Below, in pieces: positions 31,777 to 40,765 of a DNA stretch of 54,254 nt. Below the pieces are notes generated by a model. The model was given only the letters and a program-made list of their open reading frames with translations. It had not been told where the DNA came from and ran no database searches. Position 1 is the stretch's first letter. Every line of letters begins with the position of its first letter. Both the position numbers and the translations under genes were made by a program. Source of the DNA: Clostridia bacterium (lineage in GTDB: Bacteria; Bacillota; Clostridia; Oscillospirales; Acutalibacteraceae). The stretch spans positions 1-54,254 of the forward strand of contig JAFXBF010000025.1 in NCBI GenBank assembly GCA_017516745.1. The letters run 5' to 3'.

Positions 31777-34496
31777 TTATTTCGGCTCTTTTACGTATTG
31801 TATCTGCCACGAGTCAAGGTCGCTGATTGAAATATATCCTTTTTCGAGTGCTTCCTTGGCTGTCATCTGTGCTCCGTTTATGAAATTGACTATTACATAA
31901 TCGCTGCGAATCGACGGATAAGAATATATGTATTCGTCGTCTTCATAAAACGGTTGTAAGCTGTGTCGGTTGTAAGCTGTTGCTTTACTGTTAAATCCTC
32001 AATTGAAGTGACAAGCGGTGTGTCGCTGTTAAGCTGTGCGTCAAATTTGACGCAGCTTTTGACATCATCATTCTTTGCCGTATAGGTCAGCATCCAGCCT
32101 GCTACCATATTTGCTACGACCTGCGGATGGTTAACCTGTTTTACGTGAATAATGAAATGCTTGCCGTCGTTAAAAACGCTGTCGATTGCAAAGCGGTGCG
32201 TGCAGTCAGCGCATTGTACAAATACCGCAAACAGCACGTTTTCCTCAAAGAAAGCCTCGTCATACTGCGCTAAAACCGAGTTTACGCTCGGCATTTCGTC
32301 CAAGCCTGAATCAAGTGTGATTTTGTCGCCGTTTGTAGCAATAAACTTATCAATTTCTTTTCGGCCTTCAAATTTGTATATGGGCAGGTGCTTAATGCTG
32401 CTGATATGCAATTTGTCTGCGTTGAGTCCGCCGTAAAGCGTGTTGCTGCCCGTAAATGCGATAGCTGTTTGGGGGTAATTCTTCGTAGTAACGGGCTTCT
32501 TTTCGGTTGTCGTTTCAAGCGGCTTTGCGCTGATTTGCTCCTTATCTTCTTCAGTTGTGGTTTCCTCAAGAGTATAGTGCGTGTAGCCGGGCACTGTGGT
32601 TGCCATTTCGGTTTCCTTACGCAGTGTTTCGGAATACTTTACGCTGTTTTTGTTTAGCTCAAACTCAACCGCCACCTTTACCTCTTCACCGTCAAGACTG
32701 CCCTTGCTCTCAAAGCGGTATCTGCCTTTTTCACTCAGGTCAATAAACGCAAGGTTGTATTTCTTGAAACAAAAGCTATGGGGCTCAACAAGATAACCGA
32801 TTAAGTTGAAATAAGTACCGTCAACATCCGTGCTGCGGCAGTCAACCCATTTGCCGTTATCATAGCGGTAAATGTAAAATTCTTCGCCTATCGTCAGCTT
32901 TTTATCACTCGTGTTAAGCCAACGGACGTTGATATACGGCGAAGTATCCGTTGTGAGTATATTGGTTATTTCCGCTTTGATTTCGGGATTTGTTGAGCTT
33001 GCGTTTTGGCCTTTAATGTAGAGATTCTTAAAGCTTCTGTCGTTTGTGTAGTGGATTATGTTGCAGTAAACCGATATTAAAATATGGTCTTGTGCGTTTT
33101 CGTAAACATCTTTACTTATTGTTATACCAAACTGATTGTCGGGACCCGCTGAACGCAAATCAACGGCATTTTTATATTCTCTCGTACTGTCTGATACATT
33201 GCTGCTTGCAAGGCTTATTCCGTCTAAAAAACCGTTTGCATCCTTGTGAACGGTGGAAAGGATAAAACCGTCCTTTTCGGGTTTATGCTTTATGTTAAAA
33301 AAGAGATATATCTGGTTTTCTCTATCGCTGACAGGCATGATTTTTTCAAGGTAAATGTGAGATGCTTTGCCGTGCTGATAAACTATAACCTCATTTTTGC
33401 TGAAACTGTGCTCCATATCAACCTTTTTGGGCAGCTTGTCAAGCGGAACTCTTAACGTAATCAATGCTCTTTCCTGTGCCGTTATTGTAAAGCCCTGCTC
33501 GTTCATAATTCTGTCGTAGTTTACGGAAATCGGGTTGGTCATAAAGCAGACTGCAACAGCAATGCTCAATATAACCGCAACAATAATCACCCAGAACGCA
33601 GGCTTTTTGTAACTCAGTACGGATTTTATCCTGTTCTTTACGCCGACCTCACCAAAGGCGAGGGGACAGGCGGCAATTGCTTTTCTCGGTACACTGCAAT
33701 TGATAAGTGCCTGTGAGTACGGCTTCTTGATATCCGTGCCCATTTCCTTTATTACCCTTTCGTCGCAGGCAAGCTCAATATCCCTGCAAAGCAATATGTA
33801 TGCAAGCCACATCGCAGGGTTCAGCCAGTAAATGCTCAGCAGCACAAAACCAAGCGGCTTCCAGATGTGGTCTTTTCGCTTCAAATGAGCCGTTTCGTGT
33901 GCAATGACATAGCTCATATCCTCCTCACTCATATAAGAGGGAAGATAGATTTTAGGCCTTATCACGCCTAAAATAAACGGTGTGGGAATGTTGTCACAAA
34001 GGTATATGTTATCCCGAAGCCGTATTGAAGGCTTTGTTTTCCTTCGGATGATCAGGTAGCTTATGAGTGCGTAAAGCAGCATTGCCGCAATGCCGAACAG
34101 CCACACGAAATCCAGCATAATCAGGTCAATACCCACACTGCTTACCGGTGCTTTGAATTCCTGCGTTACCGTTTCGGGGTAATTCGGGTTTGTTACAATG
34201 TCCAGTGTAAATTTGTCGTGCTGTGTGTCCTCGCTGAATATTGCCTCCTGCGGTATCGTTTCTCCGCTTGGCACAAGGCTCATAGGGCTTTCAAGCGAAA
34301 ACGGGCATACAAGCCGTATTGCAACAAGTCCCCATAACGCCACTATCAGCGACTTCGGTGCTTTTTTTAGCACAAAACGCAGTAACACAATTGCAAGAAT
34401 GAGAAACGTTGCGGATATGCTGATGTTTAGCGAACGGTAGTAAAAATCGTTTATAAACCAGTCAACAATTGTTGCCCAAACATTAACAATGTCCAT
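31777..34496 (-). pseudogene. BlaR1-like M56 sensor peptidase with PrcB/Ig-like domains, frameshifted
   Basis: An integral-membrane M56 metallopeptidase sensor. Helices at ~20-43, 48-65 and 128-150 precede a zinc motif HETAH at 200-204 with ELACDE downstream, and further helices at ~215-235 and ~303-325. The external part has a Big_14-like Ig module (WLNTSDKKLTIGEEFYIYRYDNGKWVDC region) and a PrcB-like module near 740-830. The continuous frame stops at 31893 (867 residues). Losing one T in the TTTT run at 31947-31950 explains this: the other frame continues with FYEDDEYIYSYPS, then an MTAKEALEKGYISISDLDSW ending, to a stop at 31777, giving ~905 residues. It is either a sequencing or assembly error, a recent mutation, or slippage; only the last ~60 residues are affected. 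Partner of the BlaI-like gene, two bases upstream. Confidence 0.8.
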
Positions 34497-34498
34497 CT

Positions 34499-34861
34499 TT
34501 ACTTCACCTCGTATTCGTCAACAAGCCGTCTTAATTCGCTTACTTCCTTTTGTGTCAGTTTTTTGCGTTTGGTAAAAGCGGCAAGAAAGGCGGGGAGCGA
34601 GCCTTCGAAGGTCTCCTCAACAAATTTCTCGCTCTGAATGGAATAGAACTCCTCACGGCTTAATTTTGCCGTTACCGTGCTGTTTTCTGTTTGGAATATC
34701 CCTCTTTCACACAGCTTTTTCAGCACGGTGTAGGTGGTCGTGCGCTTCCAGTTAAGCTCTTTTTCGCAAAGCGCAACAAGCTCCTTCGTGGTTAAAGGCT
34801 CGTTTTGCCACACAATGTCGGCAAAGCGGCTTTCAACAACGCCCAATTTCATTTCGTCCAT
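34499..34861 (-). CDS. BlaI/MecI/CopY-family repressor
   Basis: 120 residues; ATG behind AAAGGAGG. A winged-helix N-terminal domain (~1-75: KLGVVESRFADIVWQNEPLTTKELVALCEKELNWKRTTTYTVLKKL, quoted here only by its ends) is followed by a helical dimerisation tail. BlaI-type repressors are cleaved when the M56 membrane sensor is triggered, usually by beta-lactams. No beta-lactamase or PBP2a gene is seen here, so the signal is unknown. The gene begins the operon with the M56 gene, and its promoter holds two matching dyads (34885-34928), consistent with autoregulation. Confidence 0.9.
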   Translation of the reverse strand: MDEMKLGVVESRFADIVWQNEPLTTKELVALCEKELNWKRTTTYTVLKKLCERGIFQTENSTVTAKLSREEFYSIQSEKFVEETFEGSLPAFLAAFTKRKKLTQKEVSELRRLVDEYEVK

Positions 34862-34884
34862 ATATGTAAATCCTCCTTTTGCGT

Positions 34885-34928
34885 GTCTATTGTCGATAGA
34901 CTACAATTATAGTCTATCACTGATAGAC
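34885..34928 (-). promoter_or_regulatory. Twin operator dyads and promoter of the BlaI-like operon
   Basis: GTCTAT-TGTCG-ATAGAC (34885-34901) and the perfect palindrome GTCTATCACTGATAGAC (34912-34928) have centres 27 bp apart. A TATAAT (minus strand, 34906-34911) lies between them, and a TTGACA lies just upstream (complement near 34934-34939). Repressor bound to both would block the promoter. Confidence 0.7.
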
Positions 34929-34969
34929 AGATTTGTCAAGAATTTTCTATAAAATGTTGTCAAAATTCA

Positions 34970-34997
34970 TTGACTTTATATATAAAAATTGTATAAT
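34970..34997 (+). promoter_or_regulatory. Promoter for phosphoesterase 2
   Basis: TTGACT (34970-34975), 16-bp spacer, perfect TATAAT (34992-34997). Confidence 0.75.
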
Positions 34998-35030
34998 TAA
35001 ACCAAATATTATTTAGTTGGGTGATTTTTG

Positions 35031-36116
35031 ATGTTTGTAAGTATATTCAGGGTGATTTCTTCAATTTTCGTGGCAATAGCTGCGGTTTTTGCTTTGCCTT
35101 TTGCAGGAAATATTTCAGCACCCTTTGCACCGAAGGATGCCGAAAACGTAAAGCTCTTTTTTGCAACAATGTCCGATACTCACTTCAATTCCTCGCAGGG
35201 CCGTGTGTTTATGACACAGCTTGGTCTCAATGATATGCAGTCCGCCGATTATGAGCTGGATGCACTCGTTCACGCAGGGGATATAACCGACCACTCTTAC
35301 GAAGAGGATTGGCAGAACGTTGCCAAGGCTTTTTCCGAGTATACGCCTGCCAAAAACATAGTCTTCGCCGAGGGTAATCATGATACCTGGGCAACGGACG
35401 ATGAAACGAGCTTTGAGGTTTCAAAAGAAAGATTCATCCGTTATAACAAGCAAATCTGCGGCAGAGAGCTTGAAAACGTTTACTATTCAACAAAGATAAA
35501 CGGCTATACCTTTATTGTTCTGGGCAGTGAGGGTGACCACGTTGCCGCCGATGTAAGCGACACACAGCTTGCATGGCTTGAGGCGGAAATGGCACTTGCC
35601 GCACAGGACGGCTTGCCGATTTTCGTTGTTTTCCATCAGCCGATAAATAAGACTCACGGTCTGCCTGAATCATGGGGAGACGAGGATTATGATGATAAGA
35701 CAGGCGGTATAGGTGAGCAGTCTGATGCGGTGGAGGCAATCCTTCAGAAGTATAAAAATGTTTTTTATATCAACGGTCATATCCACAGCGGTGTCAGCGG
35801 CGATTTGAATTATAAAATTAACGGCTTTAAGAGTATTGAAACGCACGGCAATATTACAAGCATAAATCTGCCCAGCTATATGTATGCTAACCTTCGTGGG
35901 CAGGTACCCAGCGGTCTCGGCTTCGTGTTTGAGGTATATGAGAATGAAGTTGTTATCCGTGCCAGAAGCTACTCCAGCAATGTCTGGTACACGACTTATG
36001 ACTATACAATTCCTCTTGTTGAGCAGCCGGATATTGAACAACCGCCTGTAGAACAACCTACAGAAGAGCAACCTACAGAAGAACAACCAATCATTGAGCA
36101 ACCAACGGCTGAATAA
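35031..36116 (+). CDS. Exported calcineurin-like metallophosphoesterase 2
   Basis: 361 residues from the ATG at 35031 (GGGTGA upstream); a TTG one codon earlier is unlikely. A signal peptide or anchor covers ~1-25. Metal and catalytic motifs are intact: SDTH near 48, HAGDITDH near 85, EGNHD near 115, FHQP near 204 and INGHIHSG near 245. The C-terminal ~30 residues are a proline-rich spacer of EQP(x)xx repeats (EQPTEEQPTEEQP), like a cell-wall-spanning stalk, but no LPXTG sorting signal follows. It is upstream of the GH4 gene by 33 bases, so the two are probably cotranscribed. Substrate unknown. Confidence 0.9.
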   Translation: MFVSIFRVISSIFVAIAAVFALPFAGNISAPFAPKDAENVKLFFATMSDTHFNSSQGRVFMTQLGLNDMQSADYELDALVHAGDITDHSYEEDWQNVAKAFSEYTPAKNIVFAEGNHDTWATDDETSFEVSKERFIRYNKQICGRELENVYYSTKINGYTFIVLGSEGDHVAADVSDTQLAWLEAEMALAAQDGLPIFVVFHQPINKTHGLPESWGDEDYDDKTGGIGEQSDAVEAILQKYKNVFYINGHIHSGVSGDLNYKINGFKSIETHGNITSINLPSYMYANLRGQVPSGLGFVFEVYENEVVIRARSYSSNVWYTTYDYTIPLVEQPDIEQPPVEQPTEEQPTEEQPIIEQPTAE

Positions 36117-36149
36117 AGCCGAAACATAAAAAATAAGGAGACTGATTTT

Positions 36150-37493
36150 ATGAAAATTACCTTTATGGGCGCAGGCAGCACCGTATTTGCAAGAAACGTT
36201 CTTGGCGACAGTATGTGTACGCCGGCACTTTGTGAAGCGGAAATCGCACTTTACGATATCGACAAGCACCGCTTGGAGGATTCCGAGCTTATCATCAAAG
36301 CTATCAATGAAAACGTCAATGAAGGCAGAGCAAAAATCAAATCTTATCTCGGTGTTGAAAACCGTAAGGAAGCTCTTCGTGGCGCAAACTTCGTTGTCAA
36401 TGCAATTCAGGTTGGTCTCTATGACCCCTGCACGATAACAGACTTTGAAATCCCGAAGAAATACGGCCTTCGCCAGACTATCGGCGATACGCTCGGTATC
36501 GGCGGTATTATGCGTGGTCTGCGTACAATTCCCGTTCTTGAGGATTTTGCAAACGATATGCAGGAAGTCTGCCCCGACGCATGGTTCCTCAACTACACCA
36601 ACCCTATGGCTATTCTCTCGGGCTATATGCAGAGATACACAGGTATCAAGACCGTAGGTCTTTGCCACTCTGTCCAGGGCTGTTCCAGAGACTTGCTTCA
36701 TAAGGTCGGTATGCAGGACAAAGTTGAAGGCAGATACGACAAAATTGCCGGTATCAACCATATGGCATGGCTGCTTGAAATCCACGATAAGGACGGCAAC
36801 GACCTCTATCCCGAAATCAGGCGCAGAGCAGAGGAAATCAACGCCGCAGCCCTTGCTACCAACGACCCCGAAAAGAAGCACGACGATATGGTTCGCTTCG
36901 AGTATATCAAGCGTTTGGGCTACTACTGCACAGAGTCCAGTGAGCACAACTCCGAGTACAATATGTTCTACATAAAGGATAAGTACCCGAACCTTATTGC
37001 TGATTATAAGATTCCGCTTGATGAATATCCCCGTCGCTGTATCGAGGCTATGGGTCGCTGGGATGACGAAAAGAAAAAGCTCTTTGATAACGGCAAGATT
37101 ACTCACACCCGTTCACACGAGTACGCTTCCTATATTATGGAGGCTATGGTTACCAATAACCCGTACAAAATCGGCGGTAACGTTCTCAACACAGGTCTTA
37201 TTGACAACCTTCCTGCAGATGCCTGCGTTGAGGTTCCCTGTCTTGTCGATGCAAGCGGCGTAACACCTTGCCATATCGGCAGACTTCCCGTTCAGCTTGC
37301 AGCTATGAATATGACAAACATCAACGTTCAACTTCTCACAATCGAAGCCGCAGTCACAAAGAAGAAGGAGCACATCTACCAGGCTGCTATGCTCGATCCG
37401 CATACAGGCTCAGAGCTGAGTATTGACGATATTGTCAAGATGGTTGATGAGCTCATCGAAGTCCACGGCGATTGGATGCCTAAATATCATTAA
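36150..37493 (+). CDS. melA: GH4 alpha-galactosidase/6-phospho-glycosidase
   Basis: 447 residues; ATG after AAGGAG. GH4 enzymes use NAD+ and Mn2+ and cleave glycosides by a redox-elimination route. Visible features are the Rossmann start KITFMGAGSTVFARN, DIDKHRL for NAD binding, IGGIMRGLRTIP, LNYTNPMA near 149, CHSVQG near 172 (Cys metal ligand, the alpha-galactosidase type) and GINHMAWL near 200 (His ligand). Length is normal. CHS at the metal site fits alpha-galactosidases (MelA) better than 6-phospho-glucosidases (CNVP-type). It is cytoplasmic; uptake might use the GPH symporter at 13.7 kb, whose family includes melibiose carriers, though the two genes lie far apart. Confidence 0.9.
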   Translation: MKITFMGAGSTVFARNVLGDSMCTPALCEAEIALYDIDKHRLEDSELIIKAINENVNEGRAKIKSYLGVENRKEALRGANFVVNAIQVGLYDPCTITDFEIPKKYGLRQTIGDTLGIGGIMRGLRTIPVLEDFANDMQEVCPDAWFLNYTNPMAILSGYMQRYTGIKTVGLCHSVQGCSRDLLHKVGMQDKVEGRYDKIAGINHMAWLLEIHDKDGNDLYPEIRRRAEEINAAALATNDPEKKHDDMVRFEYIKRLGYYCTESSEHNSEYNMFYIKDKYPNLIADYKIPLDEYPRRCIEAMGRWDDEKKKLFDNGKITHTRSHEYASYIMEAMVTNNPYKIGGNVLNTGLIDNLPADACVEVPCLVDASGVTPCHIGRLPVQLAAMNMTNINVQLLTIEAAVTKKKEHIYQAAMLDPHTGSELSIDDIVKMVDELIEVHGDWMPKYH

Positions 37494-37513
37494 TTTAATA
37501 TCCTTATAAAAAT

Positions 37514-37543
37514 CAGCCTCTTGTACACTTGTACAAGAGGCTG
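37514..37543. terminator. Bidirectional terminator
   Basis: CAGCCTCTTGTAC (37514-37526) is exactly complementary to GTACAAGAGGCTG (37531-37543), loop ACTT. Between convergent genes. Confidence 0.9.
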
Positions 37544-37548
37544 TAAAT

Positions 37549-38211
37549 TTATTTGTTGAGAAAATTTATTGCTTCCTTTGATGCTTTCACAACTGCTTCG
37601 GTATAATCTCTCATCCTGATTTTTGCAAGCAGTCCGTCAAACTTAGGATTGAGTATGTTCAGTGCTTCGGTGCGTGCTTTTTCTGCTGCTTGAGTATCGC
37701 CGCTGTTCGTGAAAATAATCACTTCCGCAATTCTTTTGTAGAACATATCCGTCACACTTTGGAAAAGCGTATCGCCGAGTGCCGTTGCGTTGTCATAGTA
37801 GGTTTGCAAATCCTCGCTGTATTCAAATCCGTCACAGTGAAGCCACGCACGCATAAGGTGTACGGAACAGCCTGCAATATGTGCAGGTGTTCTTATGTCA
37901 TCGGGTATCGCATCAAATGCCTTGTTGTATTCGTAATGTGCCTCAAACCGGTTTTCTGCGTTTTCGTATATAACGCCCTTGTTGTGGTGGCAGCGCATAT
38001 CATCAAGCCAACCGTTTGAAAGGGGCAGGGCAAGGTCAATAAGTTCAATTGCCTGCAAATAGTGCTGCGGCTGCATAGCAACAGCAGTTGTATAAAGCTG
38101 CTGACAGCGCTCATTTTCGGGCAGCTTCTCAATTTCTTCTTTGAATTCGGAAAAAGTTCTGTCTGTAACATTTCCTCTGATAAGTGTCTGTTTGAGCATA
38201 TTGTATTTCAT
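37549..38211 (-). CDS. TPR-like helical protein, function unknown
   Basis: 220 residues from the ATG at 38211, which has GGAG ten bases upstream; the longer frame to 38301 would cross the promoter (TATAAT on the minus strand near 38241-38246). All-helical with TPR-like pairs in the middle: QAIELIDLALPL, MRCHHNKGVIYENAENRFEAHYEYNKAFD, then HIAGCSVHLMRAWLH. No signal peptide, no enzymatic motif. TPR folds bind peptides or partners; the partner is unknown. It stands alone between the GH4 gene and phosphoesterase 3. Confidence 0.7.
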   Translation of the reverse strand: MKYNMLKQTLIRGNVTDRTFSEFKEEIEKLPENERCQQLYTTAVAMQPQHYLQAIELIDLALPLSNGWLDDMRCHHNKGVIYENAENRFEAHYEYNKAFDAIPDDIRTPAHIAGCSVHLMRAWLHCDGFEYSEDLQTYYDNATALGDTLFQSVTDMFYKRIAEVIIFTNSGDTQAAEKARTEALNILNPKFDGLLAKIRMRDYTEAVVKASKEAINFLNK

Positions 38212-38294
38212 TTGCACATCACTCCAATTTATTGTAAAACTATTATACATATATTTCTTTAACTTTTCAAGTTTTATATTTTGTACTCTTTTCG

Positions 38295-38323
38295 TTGACA
38301 TTTTATATTTATTTTGTTAATAT
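38295..38323 (+). promoter_or_regulatory. Promoter for phosphoesterase 3
   Basis: Perfect TTGACA (38295-38300), 17-bp spacer, TAATAT (38318-38323). Confidence 0.8.
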
Positions 38324-38354
38324 TTTCTTATATTCTTAATAGGAGAGAAGAAAG

Positions 38355-40052
38355 ATGAAAAAAATAATCAGCGTTATTCTTTCTGCGGCTATGCTGTTTT
38401 CACTCGTTGCTGTCGGCTTTACAGCCAATGCAGACGATGCAACAACAACCTTTGCCGTAGCATCCGACCTTCACTATGTCGAGCCCCGTGAAGAGCTCGA
38501 AGGCCCGATTGATGACCCGATTTACTGGTACGCAAACAGACGTGCCGCAATGGAAGACGAAAGCGGCTTTATTATTGATGAGTTCCTGCGTCAGTGTGCG
38601 GAGGATGACAATATTGAGTTTGTTCTTCTTCCCGGCGACCTTGTAAACGACGGCAGAGTTATTGTTCAGCAGCACCTTGATGTTGCCGCAAAGCTCAAAA
38701 AGTTTGAACAGGAAAGCGGCAAGCCCGTTTACGTTATCAACGGTAACCACGATAACGGCGCAGGCGATAACGATTTTAAATATGACGATTTTATTGAGAA
38801 TTACTATCAGTTCGGCTATGATGAAGCTATTGCAACAATGGAGGGTAACTGCTCTTATGTCGCAGAGCTTAACGAGGAATACCGTCTTATCGCTGTTGAC
38901 AGCTGTGACCCCACAAAATCAACGGAAGACGGTATGACCTCCGACAGAGTTGACTGGGTTCTCGAACAGGCTGCGAAAGCAAAAGAGGACGGCAAATATC
39001 CCATTCTTATGATGCACCACAATCTTCTTGACCATCTTCCCGTTCAGCGTATTTTAAGCCGTAACTTCATTATCCGTTTCCACTACACAACGGCTGAAAA
39101 ATTCGCAAATGCAGGCATTAAGCTTGTTTTCACAGGTCACGAGCATTGCAGTGACGCTGCAACCTACACAAGCACCAAGGGCAATAAAATCTACGATTTT
39201 GCCACAACTTCTCTCACAATGTTCCCCACTCAGTACAGAGTGTTCAATCTCACTCCCGATGAAATCAAGTATGAGGCGAGAACCGTTGATAAGATTGATA
39301 CAGATGCTCTTACTGCAGCCGTAAGCGGTTACACTCAGGAGCATATCGACCTTATGAACGCAGGCTTCAACGCTTATGCAAAGGGCTTCCTTAAGAAGGG
39401 CATTGAGTACAGACTTGCTCTTGGTATGACAATGGAAAAGATAGGCATTGCCGAGGGTGAGCCTTTCTATAAGCTTGTCAATACAGCTGTTACAGGTCTT
39501 ACCGATATCCTTGAAGCACCTCTTTACGGTGAAGAGGGCAGTGTAGAGGCTCTTGCAGCCGAATACGGTGTTGAGCTTCCCAAGACCGATTATAAGACCG
39601 GCTGGGATCTTGCAACTGAGCTTGTAGGTGCTCACTACGCAGGCGAAGAGGATTTTCCGCTTGACAGCGCACCTATCTCTGTTTTCTTCAAGGTTGTTGC
39701 ACTCATTCTCCGTGACGACCTTGCAGGCATTGCGGACGATGTCCTTCTCGGCGCAGTTCACGAACTGCTCGGCCTTGAAAACGGTATCACAACCGAAATC
39801 ACACAGCTTTGCACAAAGCTGATGGGCAGAGCAACAGCAGTCGAGTATCTTCTCCTTGCAATCGCTTCTCCGCTTCTTTATGAGTTTACGGGCGACCACG
39901 ACGGCGTTTCCGATAATGAAGGCACACTTCCCGGCTACGGTGTAGGTGCAACGGCAGGGGATGTATTTGATAATATTTCAAATATTTTCTCAAAGATTAT
40001 GGAATATTTAAGCCTGTTTATTACATATATTTTGAAAGTGTTCACCTTCTGA
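38355..40052 (+). CDS. Secreted calcineurin-like metallophosphoesterase 3
   Basis: 565 residues; ATG after AGGAGAG. A signal peptide covers ~1-26 (ending ANAD). The phosphoesterase domain (~30-320) has ASDLHY, LLPGDLVNDG, NGNHDNG, MMHHN and FTGHEHCSD, a full two-metal site. The following ~200 residues are helical (GYTQEHIDLMNAGFNAYAKGF and on), of a kind I do not recognise. The C-terminus after a Gly-rich linker is a hydrophobic amphipathic stretch (NISNIFSKIMEYL, FITYILKVFTF) that may dip into the membrane. This tail style recurs in two other exported proteins here. It is followed by the tRNA operon. Substrate unknown. Confidence 0.9.
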   Translation: MKKIISVILSAAMLFSLVAVGFTANADDATTTFAVASDLHYVEPREELEGPIDDPIYWYANRRAAMEDESGFIIDEFLRQCAEDDNIEFVLLPGDLVNDGRVIVQQHLDVAAKLKKFEQESGKPVYVINGNHDNGAGDNDFKYDDFIENYYQFGYDEAIATMEGNCSYVAELNEEYRLIAVDSCDPTKSTEDGMTSDRVDWVLEQAAKAKEDGKYPILMMHHNLLDHLPVQRILSRNFIIRFHYTTAEKFANAGIKLVFTGHEHCSDAATYTSTKGNKIYDFATTSLTMFPTQYRVFNLTPDEIKYEARTVDKIDTDALTAAVSGYTQEHIDLMNAGFNAYAKGFLKKGIEYRLALGMTMEKIGIAEGEPFYKLVNTAVTGLTDILEAPLYGEEGSVEALAAEYGVELPKTDYKTGWDLATELVGAHYAGEEDFPLDSAPISVFFKVVALILRDDLAGIADDVLLGAVHELLGLENGITTEITQLCTKLMGRATAVEYLLLAIASPLLYEFTGDHDGVSDNEGTLPGYGVGATAGDVFDNISNIFSKIMEYLSLFITYILKVFTF

Positions 40053-40126
40053 TTGGCTGTATATAGCGGATTGTCAGCACCTGAAAAACTTTTTTGAAAA
40101 AAATTAAAAAAAGTTTCAAAAAAGTG

Positions 40127-40190
40127 TTGACAACCGTGAAAAAATGTAGTATATTAATTTGCGTCGCCGACAGTGAGCGGCGGCGCAAAT
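40127..40190 (+). promoter_or_regulatory. tRNA operon promoter and leader hairpin
   Basis: TTGACA (40127-40132), 17-bp spacer, TATATT (40150-40155). Right after the start site ATTTGCGTCGCCG (40157-40169) pairs with CGGCGGCGCAAAT (40178-40190) in a 13-bp stem with one G-U, ending five bases before tRNA-Val. Confidence 0.9.
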
Positions 40191-40195
40191 AACGT

Positions 40196-40272
40196 GGGAG
40201 CATAGCTCAGTTGGCTAGAGCACCTGCCTTACAAGCAGGGGGTCATAGGTTCGAGCCCTATTGTTCCCACCA
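40196..40272 (+). tRNA. tRNA-Val (anticodon UAC)
   Basis: 77 nt with encoded CCA. Acceptor GGGAGCA pairs with TGTTCCC; anticodon loop CTTACAA gives UAC; T loop TTCGAGC. First gene of the five-tRNA operon. Confidence 0.97.
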
Positions 40273-40279
40273 TTTTAAT

Positions 40280-40356
40280 GGCCCGGTAGTTCAGTTGGTT
40301 AGAACGCTAGCCTGTCACGCTAGAGGTCGACGGTTCGAGCCCGTTCCGGGTCGCCA
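40280..40356 (+). tRNA. tRNA-Asp (anticodon GUC)
   Basis: 77 nt with encoded CCA. Acceptor GGCCCGG, anticodon stem CTAGC/GCTAG with loop CTGTCAC giving GUC. Confidence 0.97.
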
Positions 40357-40368
40357 TTTTTTTTAAAT

Positions 40369-40444
40369 GCCTCTGTAGCTCAGTTGGTAGAGCAGTGGAC
40401 TGAAAATCCACGTGTCGCTGGTTCGATTCCGGCCGGAGGCACCA
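40369..40444 (+). tRNA. tRNA-Phe (anticodon GAA)
   Basis: 76 nt with encoded CCA. Acceptor GCCTCTG pairs with CGGAGGC; anticodon loop CTGAAAA gives GAA. Confidence 0.97.
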
Positions 40445-40451
40445 GCAGTGT

Positions 40452-40527
40452 GCGGATGTAGCTCATCTGGTAGAGCGCCACCTTGCCAAGGTGGAGGTAG
40501 CGAGTTCGAGCCTCGTCATCCGCTCCA
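40452..40527 (+). tRNA. tRNA-Gly (anticodon GCC)
   Basis: 76 nt with encoded CCA. Acceptor GCGGATG; anticodon stem CCACC/GGTGG, loop TTGCCAA giving GCC. Confidence 0.97.
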
Positions 40528-40549
40528 TTTTTTTATAAAAATATAATAT

Positions 40550-40624
40550 GGCGCCATAGCCAAGTGGTAAGGCACGAGTCTGCAAAACTCTGATCCCCCA
40601 GTTCAAATCTGGGTGGCGCCTCCA
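40550..40624 (+). tRNA. tRNA-Cys (anticodon GCA)
   Basis: 75 nt with encoded CCA. Acceptor GGCGCCA pairs with TGGCGCC; anticodon loop CTGCAAA gives GCA. Last gene of the operon and nearest to the integrase, so its 3' end is a candidate attachment site. Confidence 0.97.
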
Positions 40625-40669
40625 AAAAAGTCCCAGAAATGGCTCTACATAGCCGTTTGTGGGACTTTT
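40624..40669 (+). terminator. Terminator of the tRNA operon
   Basis: AAAAAAGTCCCA (40624-40635) pairs with TGGGACTTTT (40660-40669); an inner GGCT/AGCC pair (40641-40644, 40651-40654) makes a two-tier stem. Followed by CCTTTTTT. Confidence 0.85.
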
Positions 40670-40765
40670 CCTTTTTTAAAATCATTCTTAAAAATGACAT
40701 AAAATGTCAAAAATAATGCTAATATAGAAAATAAACGGCGTTTTTTGGTGAAAAAAATTTAAATC

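Noticed and set aside
35670-37106. A 478-residue minus-strand ORF
   Set aside because: It is the antisense shadow of the clear GH4 gene and the end of phosphoesterase 2; the Cys/Val-rich composition is typical of such shadows.
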